Assembly: GCF_003426815.1 (NCBI RefSeq)
Contig: NZ_QKYK01000010.1
Span: 115,156 to 179,155, forward strand
Length of the DNA: 64,000 nucleotides
Direction: 5' to 3'
From: Desertimonas flava
GTDB lineage: Bacteria > Actinomycetota > Acidimicrobiia > Acidimicrobiales > Ilumatobacteraceae
Part shown: piece by piece, positions 40,893 to 48,801 of the stretch
Layout: every line of letters starts with the position of its first letter
Numbering within the stretch: position 1 is the stretch's first letter
Program-made: the position numbers and the translations under genes
Notes under the pieces: generated by a model
The model's database searches: none
What the model saw: the letters and a program-made list of their open reading frames with translations, nothing else
What the model was told of the DNA's origin: nothing

Positions 40893-41717
40893 TCAGTCGC
40901 CTTTGCGAGCCCAGATCAGGATGCGCTTGAACGGGTAGAAGTACGGCGCTTCGTCGCCGATGGCCTCGAGCAGCCGCTCGCGGTAGGCGGCGATGTACGC
41001 CGCCGCCAACTCCTCCGAGAGCAAGCGGGTGAAGCGGGTGAGCGACGTACCCCTCACCCACTCCACCACCTCGTCCGACGAGGCCAGCCGATGGCCGTAC
41101 ACCTGCAGCCGCACGTGCTGGGCGACCGCGCCGAGGCGCTCGAGAAGGAGCGCGTACTGCTCGGGAGCGAGGACGTTCTGCACGACGGGGTCGGCGGGCG
41201 GCAGGCAGTTGAACGCCGAGAGGAACGGCTCGGTGGACGCCACCTGCGTGGCGACCAGGTGGGAGGGGTGGTCGGCGTTGGCCGGCACCTGCACGGCGAG
41301 CTGGCCGCCGGGCGCGAGCGCCTTCCACCACCGTTCGAGCACCGCTGCGTGATCCGGGACCCACTGCAGACTGGCGTTGGCGATCACCAGATCGTGATCG
41401 CCGCGCCCGGACCAGTGGGCGATGTCACCACGAGCGAAGCGGAGCCGGTGCTCGTCCTCGGAGACGTCGGCGCGCGCCTTGGCGAGCATCGCGTCGGACG
41501 AGTCGACGCCGAGCATCTCGGCGATGTTGAGCCGGTCGGTGACCGCTGCGGTCAATTCGCCCGAGCCGCAGCCGAGGTCGGCGCATCGGCCGTAGCCACC
41601 GCCGGGCACGCCCGACGGCTGGATGAGTCCGACGAGGTCCCAGAACGGCTGCGACCGCTCGTCGGCAAACTTCCGGTACTGGTGTGGATCCCAAGCGTCG
41701 CGCCCGCTCTCGCTCAC
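40893..41717 (-). CDS. tam: Trans-aconitate 2-methyltransferase-like SAM methyltransferase
   Basis: The 274-residue protein is a class I SAM methyltransferase with CADLGCGSGELTAAVTDRL (motif I), GVDSSDAMLAKARAD, and NASLQWVPDHAAVLERWWKA; the LQWVPDH stretch and WDPHQYRKFADERSQPFWDL start are typical of Tam, which methylates trans-aconitate to relieve aconitase inhibition. The conserved C-terminal segment YPFKRILIWARKG also fits. GTG 41717 is chosen because homology starts at about residue 8 and AAGGGG lies about 13 bases upstream; GTG further out at 41774 would add Arg-rich residues. It is upstream of lacI on the same strand and divergent from the second Liv operon. Confidence 0.83.
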   Translation of the reverse strand: MSESGRDAWDPHQYRKFADERSQPFWDLVGLIQPSGVPGGGYGRCADLGCGSGELTAAVTDRLNIAEMLGVDSSDAMLAKARADVSEDEHRLRFARGDIAHWSGRGDHDLVIANASLQWVPDHAAVLERWWKALAPGGQLAVQVPANADHPSHLVATQVASTEPFLSAFNCLPPADPVVQNVLAPEQYALLLERLGAVAQHVRLQVYGHRLASSDEVVEWVRGTSLTRFTRLLSEELAAAYIAAYRERLLEAIGDEAPYFYPFKRILIWARKGD

Positions 41718-41803
41718 GCGACGAAACGTACCCCTTGGCGAGACGACGTCACGAAAATCGCGTTCGGATGGCACGTTCGGTCCGGATCGCCGCGGCGGCG
41801 AGC

Positions 41804-41826
41804 TGTGCGACTAATGTCACAGTCGC
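41804..41826 (+). promoter_or_regulatory. Candidate promoter and operator of the second Liv operon
   Basis: TAATGT (41812-41817) fits a -10 box and lies inside nested inverted repeats: TGTG...CACA (41804-41821) and GCGACT-aatgtcac-AGTCGC (41807-41826). The arrangement recalls CRP/FNR-type sites but with wider spacing. The predicted leader to the GTG at 41913 is about 89 bases. Confidence 0.4.
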
Positions 41827-41912
41827 TGCCGGTCATTGGGGACCCGGTGGCACTCATCGCCGGCGCGTCCCACCGACGCGTCCGGCACGACGGCCGGCAC
41901 AGGGGGACCTAC

Positions 41913-42740
41913 GTGGACGATCTCGGCAGTGGCACCTCCGGATCGTCGGTCGCGCTCGCCGAGACACGATCCGGTGGTGATGGCCTCACCGTGACCGAAG
42001 TGACGGTGCGCTTCGGCGGCATCCTCGCCCTCGACCGCGTGGACATGATCGCCCGACGGGGCGAGATCTCGGGGCTGATCGGGCCCAACGGCGCCGGCAA
42101 GACCACGCTGTTCAACTGCCTGACCGGGCTCTACCGGGCGACGTCGGGGCGCATCCGGTGGAACGACGTCGAGTTGCTCGGCATGCAGCCGTATCAGGTC
42201 GCCGGTCATGGGATCTCCCGCACCTTCCAGAACCTCGCCCTCTTCCCCCGCCTCACCGTCCGCCAGAACGTCATCGTCGGCATGCACCGCGTCCGGCGCA
42301 CCGACTGGGTGTCGAACGCCCTGCGCATGCCGTGGGTTCGCAAGGAGGAACGGGAGATTGCGGCCCGGGCCACCGCGGCGCTCGACGAAGTCGGGCTCGG
42401 AGACGTCGCCGACCGCCCGGCGGCCGGCCTTCCCTACGGCACGCTGAAACGGGTGGAGCTGGCTCGGGCCGTGGCGTCCGAGCCCAGCCTCCTGCTGCTC
42501 GACGAGCCGGCAGCTGGTCTGTCGCACAGCGAGGTCGACGAGCTGATGGACGTCGTCCGTCTGCTCCGGGACCGCTACGACCTGACGATCGTCCTCGTCG
42601 AGCATCACATGGGTCTGGTGATGCGGCTGTGCGACCACCTGACCGTCCTCAACTTCGGCCGCACCATCGCCACCGGCTCACCGGCCGAGGTGCGATCCAA
42701 TCCCGCAGTCATCGAGGCCTACCTCGGAGGAGGAGAGTGA
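41913..42740 (+). CDS. livG: Branched-chain-type ABC transporter ATP-binding protein (LivG-like)
   Basis: The 275-residue ATPase has a 25-residue Ser/Gly-rich N-terminal extension, Walker [30 protein letters not shown], the degenerate signature GLPYGTLKRVELARAVA typical of LivG, Walker B LLLLDEPAAGLS and VLVEHHMGLVMRLCD. The GTG at 41913 is chosen because AGGGGGA precedes it at 6-7 bases. It opens a five-gene operon in the order ATPase, ATPase, permease, permease, binding protein, reversed relative to the operon at 10681. The stop overlaps the next start (GTGA). Confidence 0.87.
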   Translation: MDDLGSGTSGSSVALAETRSGGDGLTVTEVTVRFGGILALDRVDMIARRGEISGLIGPNGAGKTTLFNCLTGLYRATSGRIRWNDVELLGMQPYQVAGHGISRTFQNLALFPRLTVRQNVIVGMHRVRRTDWVSNALRMPWVRKEEREIAARATAALDEVGLGDVADRPAAGLPYGTLKRVELARAVASEPSLLLLDEPAAGLSHSEVDELMDVVRLLRDRYDLTIVLVEHHMGLVMRLCDHLTVLNFGRTIATGSPAEVRSNPAVIEAYLGGGE

Positions 42741-43450
42741 GCGAGCTGGAGATCAGGGGGCTGACGGGGGGCTACGGGTTGGTGACGGTGCTGCACGGCA
42801 TCGATCTCAGCGTGCCGGACGGCCAGGTGGTCGCCGTGCTGGGGGCCAACGGGGCCGGCAAGACCACCCTCCTGCGAGCGATCAGCGGTGCCCTCGGTCG
42901 AGCGAAGGGCTCGATCCAGTTCGACGGCACCGAGCTCGTCGGGTTGGCCGCGGAGAAGATCGCCCGGCTCGGGATCTGCCACGTCCCGGAGGGGCGTGGC
43001 ACGTTCGTCGAGCTGACGGTGGCCGAGAACCTGGCGATCGGCGCGTGGCGCCGGCGCAGTGCCGCGAAGATCCGCAGCGATGCCGCTCGCATGTACGAGA
43101 TGTTCCCGATCCTCGGGGAACGGCGCGGCCAGCGGGCCGGCGAGCTGTCGGGCGGCGAGCAGCAGATGCTCGGCGTGGCGAGGGCGCTGATGGGCGATCC
43201 GAAGCTCCTCCTCCTCGACGAACCGTCGCTCGGCCTCGCCCCGCTGGTGGTCCGCCAGCTGTACGCGACGTTGGGCGACATCGTCAGCCAGCTCGGCGTG
43301 TCGACGATGGTGGTCGAGCAGAACGCTCAGCTCGCCCTGGGCATCGCCGACACGGCGTATCTCCTCGAGGTCGGCGAGATCGTCAGGTCGGGCACGGCCG
43401 CCGACATGCAGGCCGACGAAGCCATCCAACGGGCGTACCTGGGGGTCTGA
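42737..43450 (+). CDS. livF: Branched-chain-type ABC transporter ATP-binding protein (LivF-like)
   Basis: The 237-residue ATPase has Walker [10 protein letters not shown], the LivF-type LGICHVPEGRGTFVELTVAE, signature [15 protein letters not shown], Walker B LLLLDEPSLGLAP and TMVVEQNAQLALGIAD. It is the second energy subunit of this importer. GTG 42737 overlaps the previous stop and follows GGAGGAGG, a strong ribosome-binding site inside the upstream gene. The permease gene starts 2 bases after its stop. Confidence 0.88.
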   Translation: MSELEIRGLTGGYGLVTVLHGIDLSVPDGQVVAVLGANGAGKTTLLRAISGALGRAKGSIQFDGTELVGLAAEKIARLGICHVPEGRGTFVELTVAENLAIGAWRRRSAAKIRSDAARMYEMFPILGERRGQRAGELSGGEQQMLGVARALMGDPKLLLLDEPSLGLAPLVVRQLYATLGDIVSQLGVSTMVVEQNAQLALGIADTAYLLEVGEIVRSGTAADMQADEAIQRAYLGV

Positions 43451-43452
43451 TC

Positions 43453-44352
43453 GTGTCGAAGCTGCTCCAGACCCTCGTCGACGGACTCGCCTACGGCTCG
43501 ATCTACGCCAGCCTGTCGCTGGCCCTCGTGCTCGTCCACCGCGCCACCCACATCCCCAACTTCGCCCAGGGCGAGATGGCGATGGTGTCGGCCTACCTGG
43601 CGTGGGAGGTGCAGTCACGGATCGGGAGCTCGTCGGTGCTGGCGTGGGTCATCGCCGTGCTCTCGTCGATGCTCCTGTCGTTCGTCCTCGGGTTCCTGAT
43701 CGAACGCGGCATCATCCGCTGGGTAGAGAACGCGTCGCCGCTGACGTTGCTGATCATCACGCTCGGGTTGCTGACGATCATCCAGAACGCCGCCGGCTGG
43801 TACTGGGGCTTCCTGCCCGAGCGCCCGTTCTCGCCCCTGCCCACGAAGCCGATCCGCGTCGGCGACACGGTGCTCAGCTGGCAGAACATCGGCATCGTCC
43901 TCGTCCTGATCGCTCTCTTGGTCGTCGTCTTCGTGCTGTTCAAGTACACCAAGCTGGGCCTCGGGCTACGCGGCGCGGCGAGCAACCCGGGATCGGCCCG
44001 ACTGGTCGGTATCAACGTGGGGCTGATGCTGGCGATCGGCTGGGGCCTCGCCGCCGCCGTCGGTTCCACGGCCGGGGTGATGATCGCGCCGAAGCTCGGC
44101 GCGCTGACGCCGACGATGATGTCGTCGATCATGCTGTTCGCCTTCGCCGGTGCGGTGCTCGGCGGATTCGACTCGCCACCCGGCGCGGTGATCGGCGGGC
44201 TGCTGGTGGGGCTCATCGAGTCGTTCACGAAGGCCTACTGGCAGCCTCACGGCAACAACCTCAACCTCGTCATCGCCGGCGTCGTCATCCTCGCCGTCCT
44301 CCTGGTCAAACCGAACGGCCTCTTCGGGAAAGCCGCGGTGTCACGGGTATGA
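43453..44352 (+). CDS. livH: Branched-chain-type ABC transporter permease (LivH-like)
   Basis: The 299-residue protein has about eight membrane spans and the LivH hallmarks LVDGLAYGSIYASLSLALVL, HRATHIPNFAQGEMAMVSAY and LGLGLRGAASNPGSARLVGI, the last being the cytoplasmic coupling loop. It forms one half of the channel. GTG 43453 is chosen, 2 bases after the livF stop. Its stop overlaps the livM start by four bases. In contrast to the fused permease at 12032, this system keeps LivH and LivM as separate chains. Confidence 0.88.
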   Translation: MSKLLQTLVDGLAYGSIYASLSLALVLVHRATHIPNFAQGEMAMVSAYLAWEVQSRIGSSSVLAWVIAVLSSMLLSFVLGFLIERGIIRWVENASPLTLLIITLGLLTIIQNAAGWYWGFLPERPFSPLPTKPIRVGDTVLSWQNIGIVLVLIALLVVVFVLFKYTKLGLGLRGAASNPGSARLVGINVGLMLAIGWGLAAAVGSTAGVMIAPKLGALTPTMMSSIMLFAFAGAVLGGFDSPPGAVIGGLLVGLIESFTKAYWQPHGNNLNLVIAGVVILAVLLVKPNGLFGKAAVSRV

Positions 44353-45413
44353 GCGCGTTCGGCCGCTCGTGGATCACCGGCATCGTCGTCTCGGCGATCG
44401 CCGTCGCCCTCACGTGGATCGCGCCCGACTTCCGGCTCTTCCAGTTCGCCACGGTCGCGTCGTGGGCGATGGCGATGCTCGGCCTCAACCTGCTCACCGG
44501 TTTCAACGGTCAGATCTCGCTCGGCCACGGCGCGTTCATGGGCGTCGGCGCGTACACCGTGGCGATCAGCGTGCGCGAGTGGGCGCTGCCGTACGGGCTC
44601 GCCATGGCGTTGGCGTTCGTGCTGTGCTTCGTGATCGGGGGCATCATCGGCATCCCCGCCCTGCGGCTCCCCGGCACGAGTCTGGCGCTGATCACGGTCG
44701 CCCTGGCGCTGGCGTTCCCCCAGGTGATCAAGAAGTTCTCGTCGGTCACCAACGGCGTCGGCGGTATCAGCACCCCGCCCGACAGCCAGTTCCGGGCGCC
44801 GGACTGGACGGGCATGTCCAACGACCAGTTCGTCTACCTGGTGATGGCCGTGATCTCCATCGCCATGTTCTGGGTGGCCTGGAACCTCACGCGCGGCCGC
44901 TGGGGGCTGGCGATGATGTCGGTCCGCGACAATCCGGTCGCCGCCGCGTCGATGGGGGTGAACCTGCCGCAGACCAAGGTGGTCACGTTCGCCGTCAGCG
45001 CCGGCTACGCCGGCATGGGCGGCGCGATGATGAGCATCATCACGCCGTTCGTCGGGCCCGACAGCTTCGGGATCGGCCAGTCGATCGCCGTGCTCACGGG
45101 CATCGTGATCGGCGGGCTCGGCACCATCGCCGGCGCCCTCATCGGCGGGGTCTTCCAGGTCTTCATGCGCACGTGGGCACTCGAGATCTCCGACGCCGCC
45201 CCCGGTGTGGTGTACGGCGTGGTGATCGTGCTGGTGATGCTGCTCGCTCCGGGCGGCGTCCTCGGCCTGCTCCGCCGGGGCTACGAGCGGCTGCTCCGGC
45301 GCCGCCGCGGCCGCTCGAGCAGCGGTTCGGGTCCCGGTGACGTTCTGCCCGCCGAGCTCGAGACCGTCACCGACAGCGTCGAACCGCCGATCCCGACCGG
45401 CCCGGTGACGTGA
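44349..45413 (+). CDS. livM: Branched-chain-type ABC transporter permease (LivM-like)
   Basis: The 354-residue protein shows the LivM pattern: MAMLGLNLLTGFNGQISLGH followed by AFMGVGAYTVAI, IGIPALRLPGTSLALITVAL, and the coupling loop MMSVRDNPVAAASMGVNLPQ. About nine spans are expected. The C-terminal 45 residues (RRGYERLLRRRRGRSSSGSG onward) are basic, then acidic, and cytoplasmic. ATG 44349 overlaps the livH stop. The binding-protein gene follows 38 bases after its stop. Confidence 0.88.
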   Translation: MSAFGRSWITGIVVSAIAVALTWIAPDFRLFQFATVASWAMAMLGLNLLTGFNGQISLGHGAFMGVGAYTVAISVREWALPYGLAMALAFVLCFVIGGIIGIPALRLPGTSLALITVALALAFPQVIKKFSSVTNGVGGISTPPDSQFRAPDWTGMSNDQFVYLVMAVISIAMFWVAWNLTRGRWGLAMMSVRDNPVAAASMGVNLPQTKVVTFAVSAGYAGMGGAMMSIITPFVGPDSFGIGQSIAVLTGIVIGGLGTIAGALIGGVFQVFMRTWALEISDAAPGVVYGVVIVLVMLLAPGGVLGLLRRGYERLLRRRRGRSSSGSGPGDVLPAELETVTDSVEPPIPTGPVT

Positions 45414-45451
45414 GCGCCAACGATCCTCAACACACAACACAGGGGGAACCG

Positions 45452-46813
45452 ATGAGTCAGAGGAAAGCAAGGATTCGAGTGGCGGCGATGCTCAGTGCAT
45501 GCGTCGCCGGCGGCGGTTGGAGCGTGGCGACGGCGACCACCGCGCCCGTCGACGACACCGCCGCGGCGGGCACCGAGGCGGCCGCCGAGGGCACCGAGGC
45601 GGCCGCCGAGGGCACCGACGGAGGCGCGAGCGCGCCGGCCGTGGAGTGCCCGGAGGAGGAGCAGGGCCTCACCGACACCGAGATCGTGCTCGGCGGAACG
45701 TACCCGTTGTCGGGTCCCGTCGCCGCCTACGCATCGATCCCCGTGGCGATCGGGGCGTGGTTCGACTACCTCAACGAGACCCAGGGCGGCATCACCGCCG
45801 GCGACGGGGTCACGCGCCAGATCACGTGGAACTACCTGGACGACCAGTACGCGCCCCCGGCGACCCTCGAGAACGTGCGCAAGCTCATCGAGTCCGACGG
45901 CGTGTGGTTGGTGCTCAACCCGCTCGGGACACCGCCCAACACGGCGATCCGCGACTACATGAACGAGGCCGAGGTGCCGCAGCTCTATGTCGCCACGGGG
46001 GCGGCGACATGGGGTCGCGACATCGAGGAGTACCCGTGGACGATCGGCTATCAGCCCGACTACGAGTCCGAAGGCATCGCCTACGCCCAGTTCGCCCTGG
46101 CTGACAATCCCGACGCGACCGTCGCGATCCTCTACGCCAACGACGACTTCGGCAAGGACTACGTCACGGGCATTCGCGAGGGCATGGGCGACGCGGCAGA
46201 CCAGATCGTCGCCGAGGTCACCTACGAGACGACCGATGCGACCATCGACAGCCAGGTCGCCCAAGCGCTCGAGAGCGACCCCGACGTGTTCATGCTCATC
46301 GCTACGCCGCAGTTCGCCATCCAGGGCATCAACCAGACCCAGGCGCTCGGCTACGAGGGCATGCGGATCCTCACGTCGGTGTCGGCATCGGTCGGTGCCG
46401 TGATCGCCAACACCAACGACGGCGCGGCAGACGGTTGGTACACCGACACCTACATCAAGGACCCGACCGACGAGCAGTGGGCCGACGACCCGGGGATGCA
46501 GCAGTACTTCGAGATCCTCGCCGAGTACGCACCCGACGCCAATCCCGACGACGGCCTGCACGTGTACGGCCTGTCGCTGGCCCAGCTCTTCCAGCACACG
46601 CTCGAGAGCATGCCGACGGTGTGCCGGGCGGCGATCATGGAAGCGGCCAAGAACCTCGAGTGGACCGATCCTCCGCTGCTGCTGCCGGGCGTGGAGATTC
46701 GCACCGGCGAGGGCGACGGCTTCCCCGTCCAGCAGGTGCAGATCATGCAGTGGAACGGTGAGGAGTACGAGTTCGTCGGCGACCTGATCGACGCCGCCAG
46801 CCTCGGCGGCTGA
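45452..46813 (+). CDS. Branched-chain amino-acid/amide-type ABC substrate-binding protein
   Basis: The 453-residue protein has a signal peptide (MSQRKARIRVAAMLSACVAG); LSAC at 14-17 could be a lipobox, although the downstream WSVATATTA is also a plausible ordinary cleavage site. A low-complexity GTEAAAE linker encoded by a 21-base tandem repeat follows, then a type I binding fold from about residue 70 (TEIVLGGTYPLSGPVAAYAS, ITWNYLDDQYAPPATLENVR, VAILYANDDFGKDYVTGIRE). It is last in the operon begun at 41913. ATG 45452 is chosen because AGGGGGAACC precedes it; an in-frame GTG at 45410 overlaps livM. Ligand inferred only from family. Confidence 0.86.
   Translation: MSQRKARIRVAAMLSACVAGGGWSVATATTAPVDDTAAAGTEAAAEGTEAAAEGTDGGASAPAVECPEEEQGLTDTEIVLGGTYPLSGPVAAYASIPVAIGAWFDYLNETQGGITAGDGVTRQITWNYLDDQYAPPATLENVRKLIESDGVWLVLNPLGTPPNTAIRDYMNEAEVPQLYVATGAATWGRDIEEYPWTIGYQPDYESEGIAYAQFALADNPDATVAILYANDDFGKDYVTGIREGMGDAADQIVAEVTYETTDATIDSQVAQALESDPDVFMLIATPQFAIQGINQTQALGYEGMRILTSVSASVGAVIANTNDGAADGWYTDTYIKDPTDEQWADDPGMQQYFEILAEYAPDANPDDGLHVYGLSLAQLFQHTLESMPTVCRAAIMEAAKNLEWTDPPLLLPGVEIRTGEGDGFPVQQVQIMQWNGEEYEFVGDLIDAASLGG
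45569..45618 (+). repeat. 21-base tandem repeat encoding the linker of the binding protein
   Basis: Two perfect copies of a 21-base unit starting GGCACCGAGGCGGCC (45569-45589 and 45590-45610), plus 8 bases of a third. It encodes the GTEAAAE repeat after the signal peptide. In-frame unit length means copy-number change would only alter linker length. Confidence 0.75.
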
Positions 46814-46827
46814 TCCACCCGACTCGA

Positions 46828-46866
46828 CGGCGTAACGGATGGTGCCTGGCACCATCCGTTACGCCG
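46828..46866. terminator. 39-base palindrome with GTGCC-T-GGCAC core
   Basis: Two perfect 19-base arms around a single T at 46847, core GGTGCC-T-GGCACC, outer arms CGGCGTAACGGAT. It separates the convergent binding-protein and diiron-protein genes. Same size, same centre and same core as 25908-25946, but unrelated outer arms. Confidence 0.65.
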
Positions 46867-46880
46867 GTGGCGATCGGGGG

Positions 46881-48014
46881 TCAGGTGATGTTGGCCGGCT
46901 CGTCGCCCTCGTCGAGGGCGAACTTGACGTATTCCTCGCCGGTGTCCTCGAGGTCCTCGAACTGGATGACGTTCATCTCCTCGAACCGGCGGCGCAGCCA
47001 CTGGTCGTTGCGGTCGAGCAGCCCGAGCTTCTTGCAGTTGGGCACGATCTTCGAGAACAGCATCGTCTGGAAGAGGTCACGGGTCGGGTCGGTGAGGATG
47101 AGCGGCACGACGTCTTTGGGGTTCACGCCGTGCTTCTCCCACACCTCCTGGGCGAGGAAGCGATCGCGCATCCGGACGGCGGCCTCGAAGGCGAACTCCT
47201 GGCGGTCCTTCATCTCGGCGTCGGTCATGCCGTCGTAGACCTCCTTCAGCGACAGCACGCCGAAGGCGACGTGGCGGGCCTCGTCGCTCATCACGTAGCG
47301 GAGCAGCTGCTTGAGCAGGGGCTCCGACGTGAGCTGGTGCATGAAGCCGAAGGCGGCGAGCGCCAGGCCCTCGACCATCACCTGCATGCCCAGGTACGTC
47401 ATGTCCCAGCGGCTGTCGTTGATGATGTCGTCGAGGAGCAGGCGCAAGTGGGCGTTGACCTGGAACCCGCCTTCGAGCTTCTCGTCGATGTAGCGGGCGA
47501 AGACCTCGACGTGACGGGCCTCGTCCATCACCTGCGTGGAGGCGTAGAGCTTGGCGTCGTACCACGGCACCGTCTCGGTGATCTTGGCCGTGCAGAGCAG
47601 CGCGCCCTGCTCGCCGTGGAGGAACTGCGACAGCGTCCAGCGCCGGTTGTCGAGACCGAACTGGAGCCACTGCTTGTCGTCCCACTTCTCGATGATCGTG
47701 CCGTCGTAGTGGTCGGGCGAGAGGCCGGCGCTGATCGCCGACTGATCCTCGGTGACCACCTTCTCGAGGTCGACCTCGGTGTCCCACGGCAGGTCGGTCG
47801 TGGAGTTCCACTGACCGACCTTGGCCTTCTCGTAGAGCTTGCGGAGATGCGGCCGGGCGAGCGAGTAGTCCCACGTGAAGATGGCGTCGGCGTTGTCGGC
47901 GACGATGTGCTGGATCTCGTCGACGTCGGAGTTGGTGACCGACAGGATCGCCTCGATGTCGTCGACGTCGTCGCGACCGAGGATGGCGTCGTTGTCGCGA
48001 TGGGTGATGGTCAT
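46881..48014 (-). CDS. Ferritin-like diiron protein
   Basis: The 377-residue protein carries two copies of the diiron helix-pair motif: Glu135 (HGEQGAL) with Glu165-x-x-His168 (DEARHVE), and Glu215 (VEGLAL) with Glu245-x-x-His248 (DEARHVA). This is the metal set of the ferritin-like superfamily that includes ribonucleotide reductase R2, AurF-type N-oxygenases and acyl-ACP desaturases. Which one it is cannot be decided; absence of R1 and of the R2 tyrosine context argues against ribonucleotide reductase. It starts four bases inside the tetR stop (ATGA), so it is co-expressed with and probably controlled by that repressor. Confidence 0.75.
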   Translation of the reverse strand: MTITHRDNDAILGRDDVDDIEAILSVTNSDVDEIQHIVADNADAIFTWDYSLARPHLRKLYEKAKVGQWNSTTDLPWDTEVDLEKVVTEDQSAISAGLSPDHYDGTIIEKWDDKQWLQFGLDNRRWTLSQFLHGEQGALLCTAKITETVPWYDAKLYASTQVMDEARHVEVFARYIDEKLEGGFQVNAHLRLLLDDIINDSRWDMTYLGMQVMVEGLALAAFGFMHQLTSEPLLKQLLRYVMSDEARHVAFGVLSLKEVYDGMTDAEMKDRQEFAFEAAVRMRDRFLAQEVWEKHGVNPKDVVPLILTDPTRDLFQTMLFSKIVPNCKKLGLLDRNDQWLRRRFEEMNVIQFEDLEDTGEEYVKFALDEGDEPANIT

Positions 48015-48682
48015 GCTGGTTCCCCCGGGGTGGTGAGTGCGGCTGGTGTGCCGGCTGGTGCAGGAATGGCGGCTGGTGTGGTGAGGACGTCGATGAACGG
48101 CGTGAGGAACGCCGACGCCGACTCCGTGTCGCCGAGGTCGACGAGGTCGCTCGGCGCGAGGAAGTAGGAGATCGTCAGGCGGCTGAGGACCTCGATGACG
48201 ACGCGCGCCTGGCGTCGGTCGAGGTAGGGATCGAGCAGCGGCACGAGGAACGCCGTGGCGAATCGGACGATGCGCGGGACGCCCTCGGACGTCAGCTGCG
48301 AGAGCACCTCCCCCGGCTCGGCGGCCAGAGCGAGGGCGAGGTGCTGGTCCTCGCGGAGGTGCTGGGTGGCCGTGACGACGGTGCGCACGAGCAGCTCGTG
48401 CAGCGACCCGGCGCCGACCACGCTTGCTTCGAGCTCGGCGAAGAACTCCTCGAGCTCGTGCACGCGGAGCGCCTCGAACAGGACGTCCTTGCCGCCCGGG
48501 AACATCCGGTAGATCGTCGCCCTCGACACCCTCGCAGCAGCGGCGATGTCGTCGATGGTGACCTTCTCCCGGCCCCAGCGCTCACAGCATTCCCGCGCCG
48601 CCAGCAGGATGCGTACCTCGACCGACGCGGTCGCGGAGCTCGTGCGATCGCCAGCGCGATCACCCGCCTGGGCGGTGTCCAT
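48011..48682 (-). CDS. TetR-family transcriptional regulator
   Basis: The 223-residue protein has the TetR DNA-binding domain (VEVRILLAARECCERWGREK, then VTIDDIAAAARVSRATIYRM with FPGGKDVLFEAL) and a helical ligand-binding half ending in a Pro/Ala/Thr-rich tail. ATG 48682 (MDTAQAG) is chosen; a longer frame from 48724 would run through the operator. The palindrome at 48698-48718, just upstream, is the probable autoregulatory site for the tetR / diiron-protein operon. TetR regulators paired with diiron oxygenases often respond to fatty acyl-CoA or aromatic ligands; here the ligand is unknown. Confidence 0.87.
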   Translation of the reverse strand: MDTAQAGDRAGDRTSSATASVEVRILLAARECCERWGREKVTIDDIAAAARVSRATIYRMFPGGKDVLFEALRVHELEEFFAELEASVVGAGSLHELLVRTVVTATQHLREDQHLALALAAEPGEVLSQLTSEGVPRIVRFATAFLVPLLDPYLDRRQARVVIEVLSRLTISYFLAPSDLVDLGDTESASAFLTPFIDVLTTPAAIPAPAGTPAALTTPGEPA

Positions 48683-48697
48683 CGTCACACTGAGACA

Positions 48698-48718
48698 GTA
48701 AGACGATTTTCGTCTCAC
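48698..48718. promoter_or_regulatory. TetR-type operator
   Basis: Near-perfect 21-base palindrome: AGACGA-TTT-TCGTCT (48701-48715) at the centre, extended to GTA...CAC with one mismatch. A wider TGAGAC...GTCTCA pair (48691-48716) overlaps it. It starts 16 bases upstream of the tetR ATG, is locally AT-rich, and is the right size for a TetR dimer. Confidence 0.7.
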
Positions 48719-48789
48719 CGTCAAGCCCCGCTCTCGAACGTGCCCCGATCGGCCGGCCCACGCGTTCCGGGACCGATCGGCCCGAGAGG

Positions 48790-48795
48790 TAGCGT
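48790..48795 (+). promoter_or_regulatory. -10 box for leaderless binding-protein mRNA
   Basis: TAGCGT followed by six bases and the ATG at 48802, the spacing expected if transcription starts at the start codon. No Shine-Dalgarno sequence precedes the gene. Confidence 0.5.
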
Positions 48796-48801
48796 TGTCG
48801 C

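Noticed and set aside
46881..48014. Ribonucleotide reductase small subunit
   Set aside because: No large-subunit gene is nearby and the helix spacing fits the broad ferritin-like group; the specific R2 assignment is not supported.
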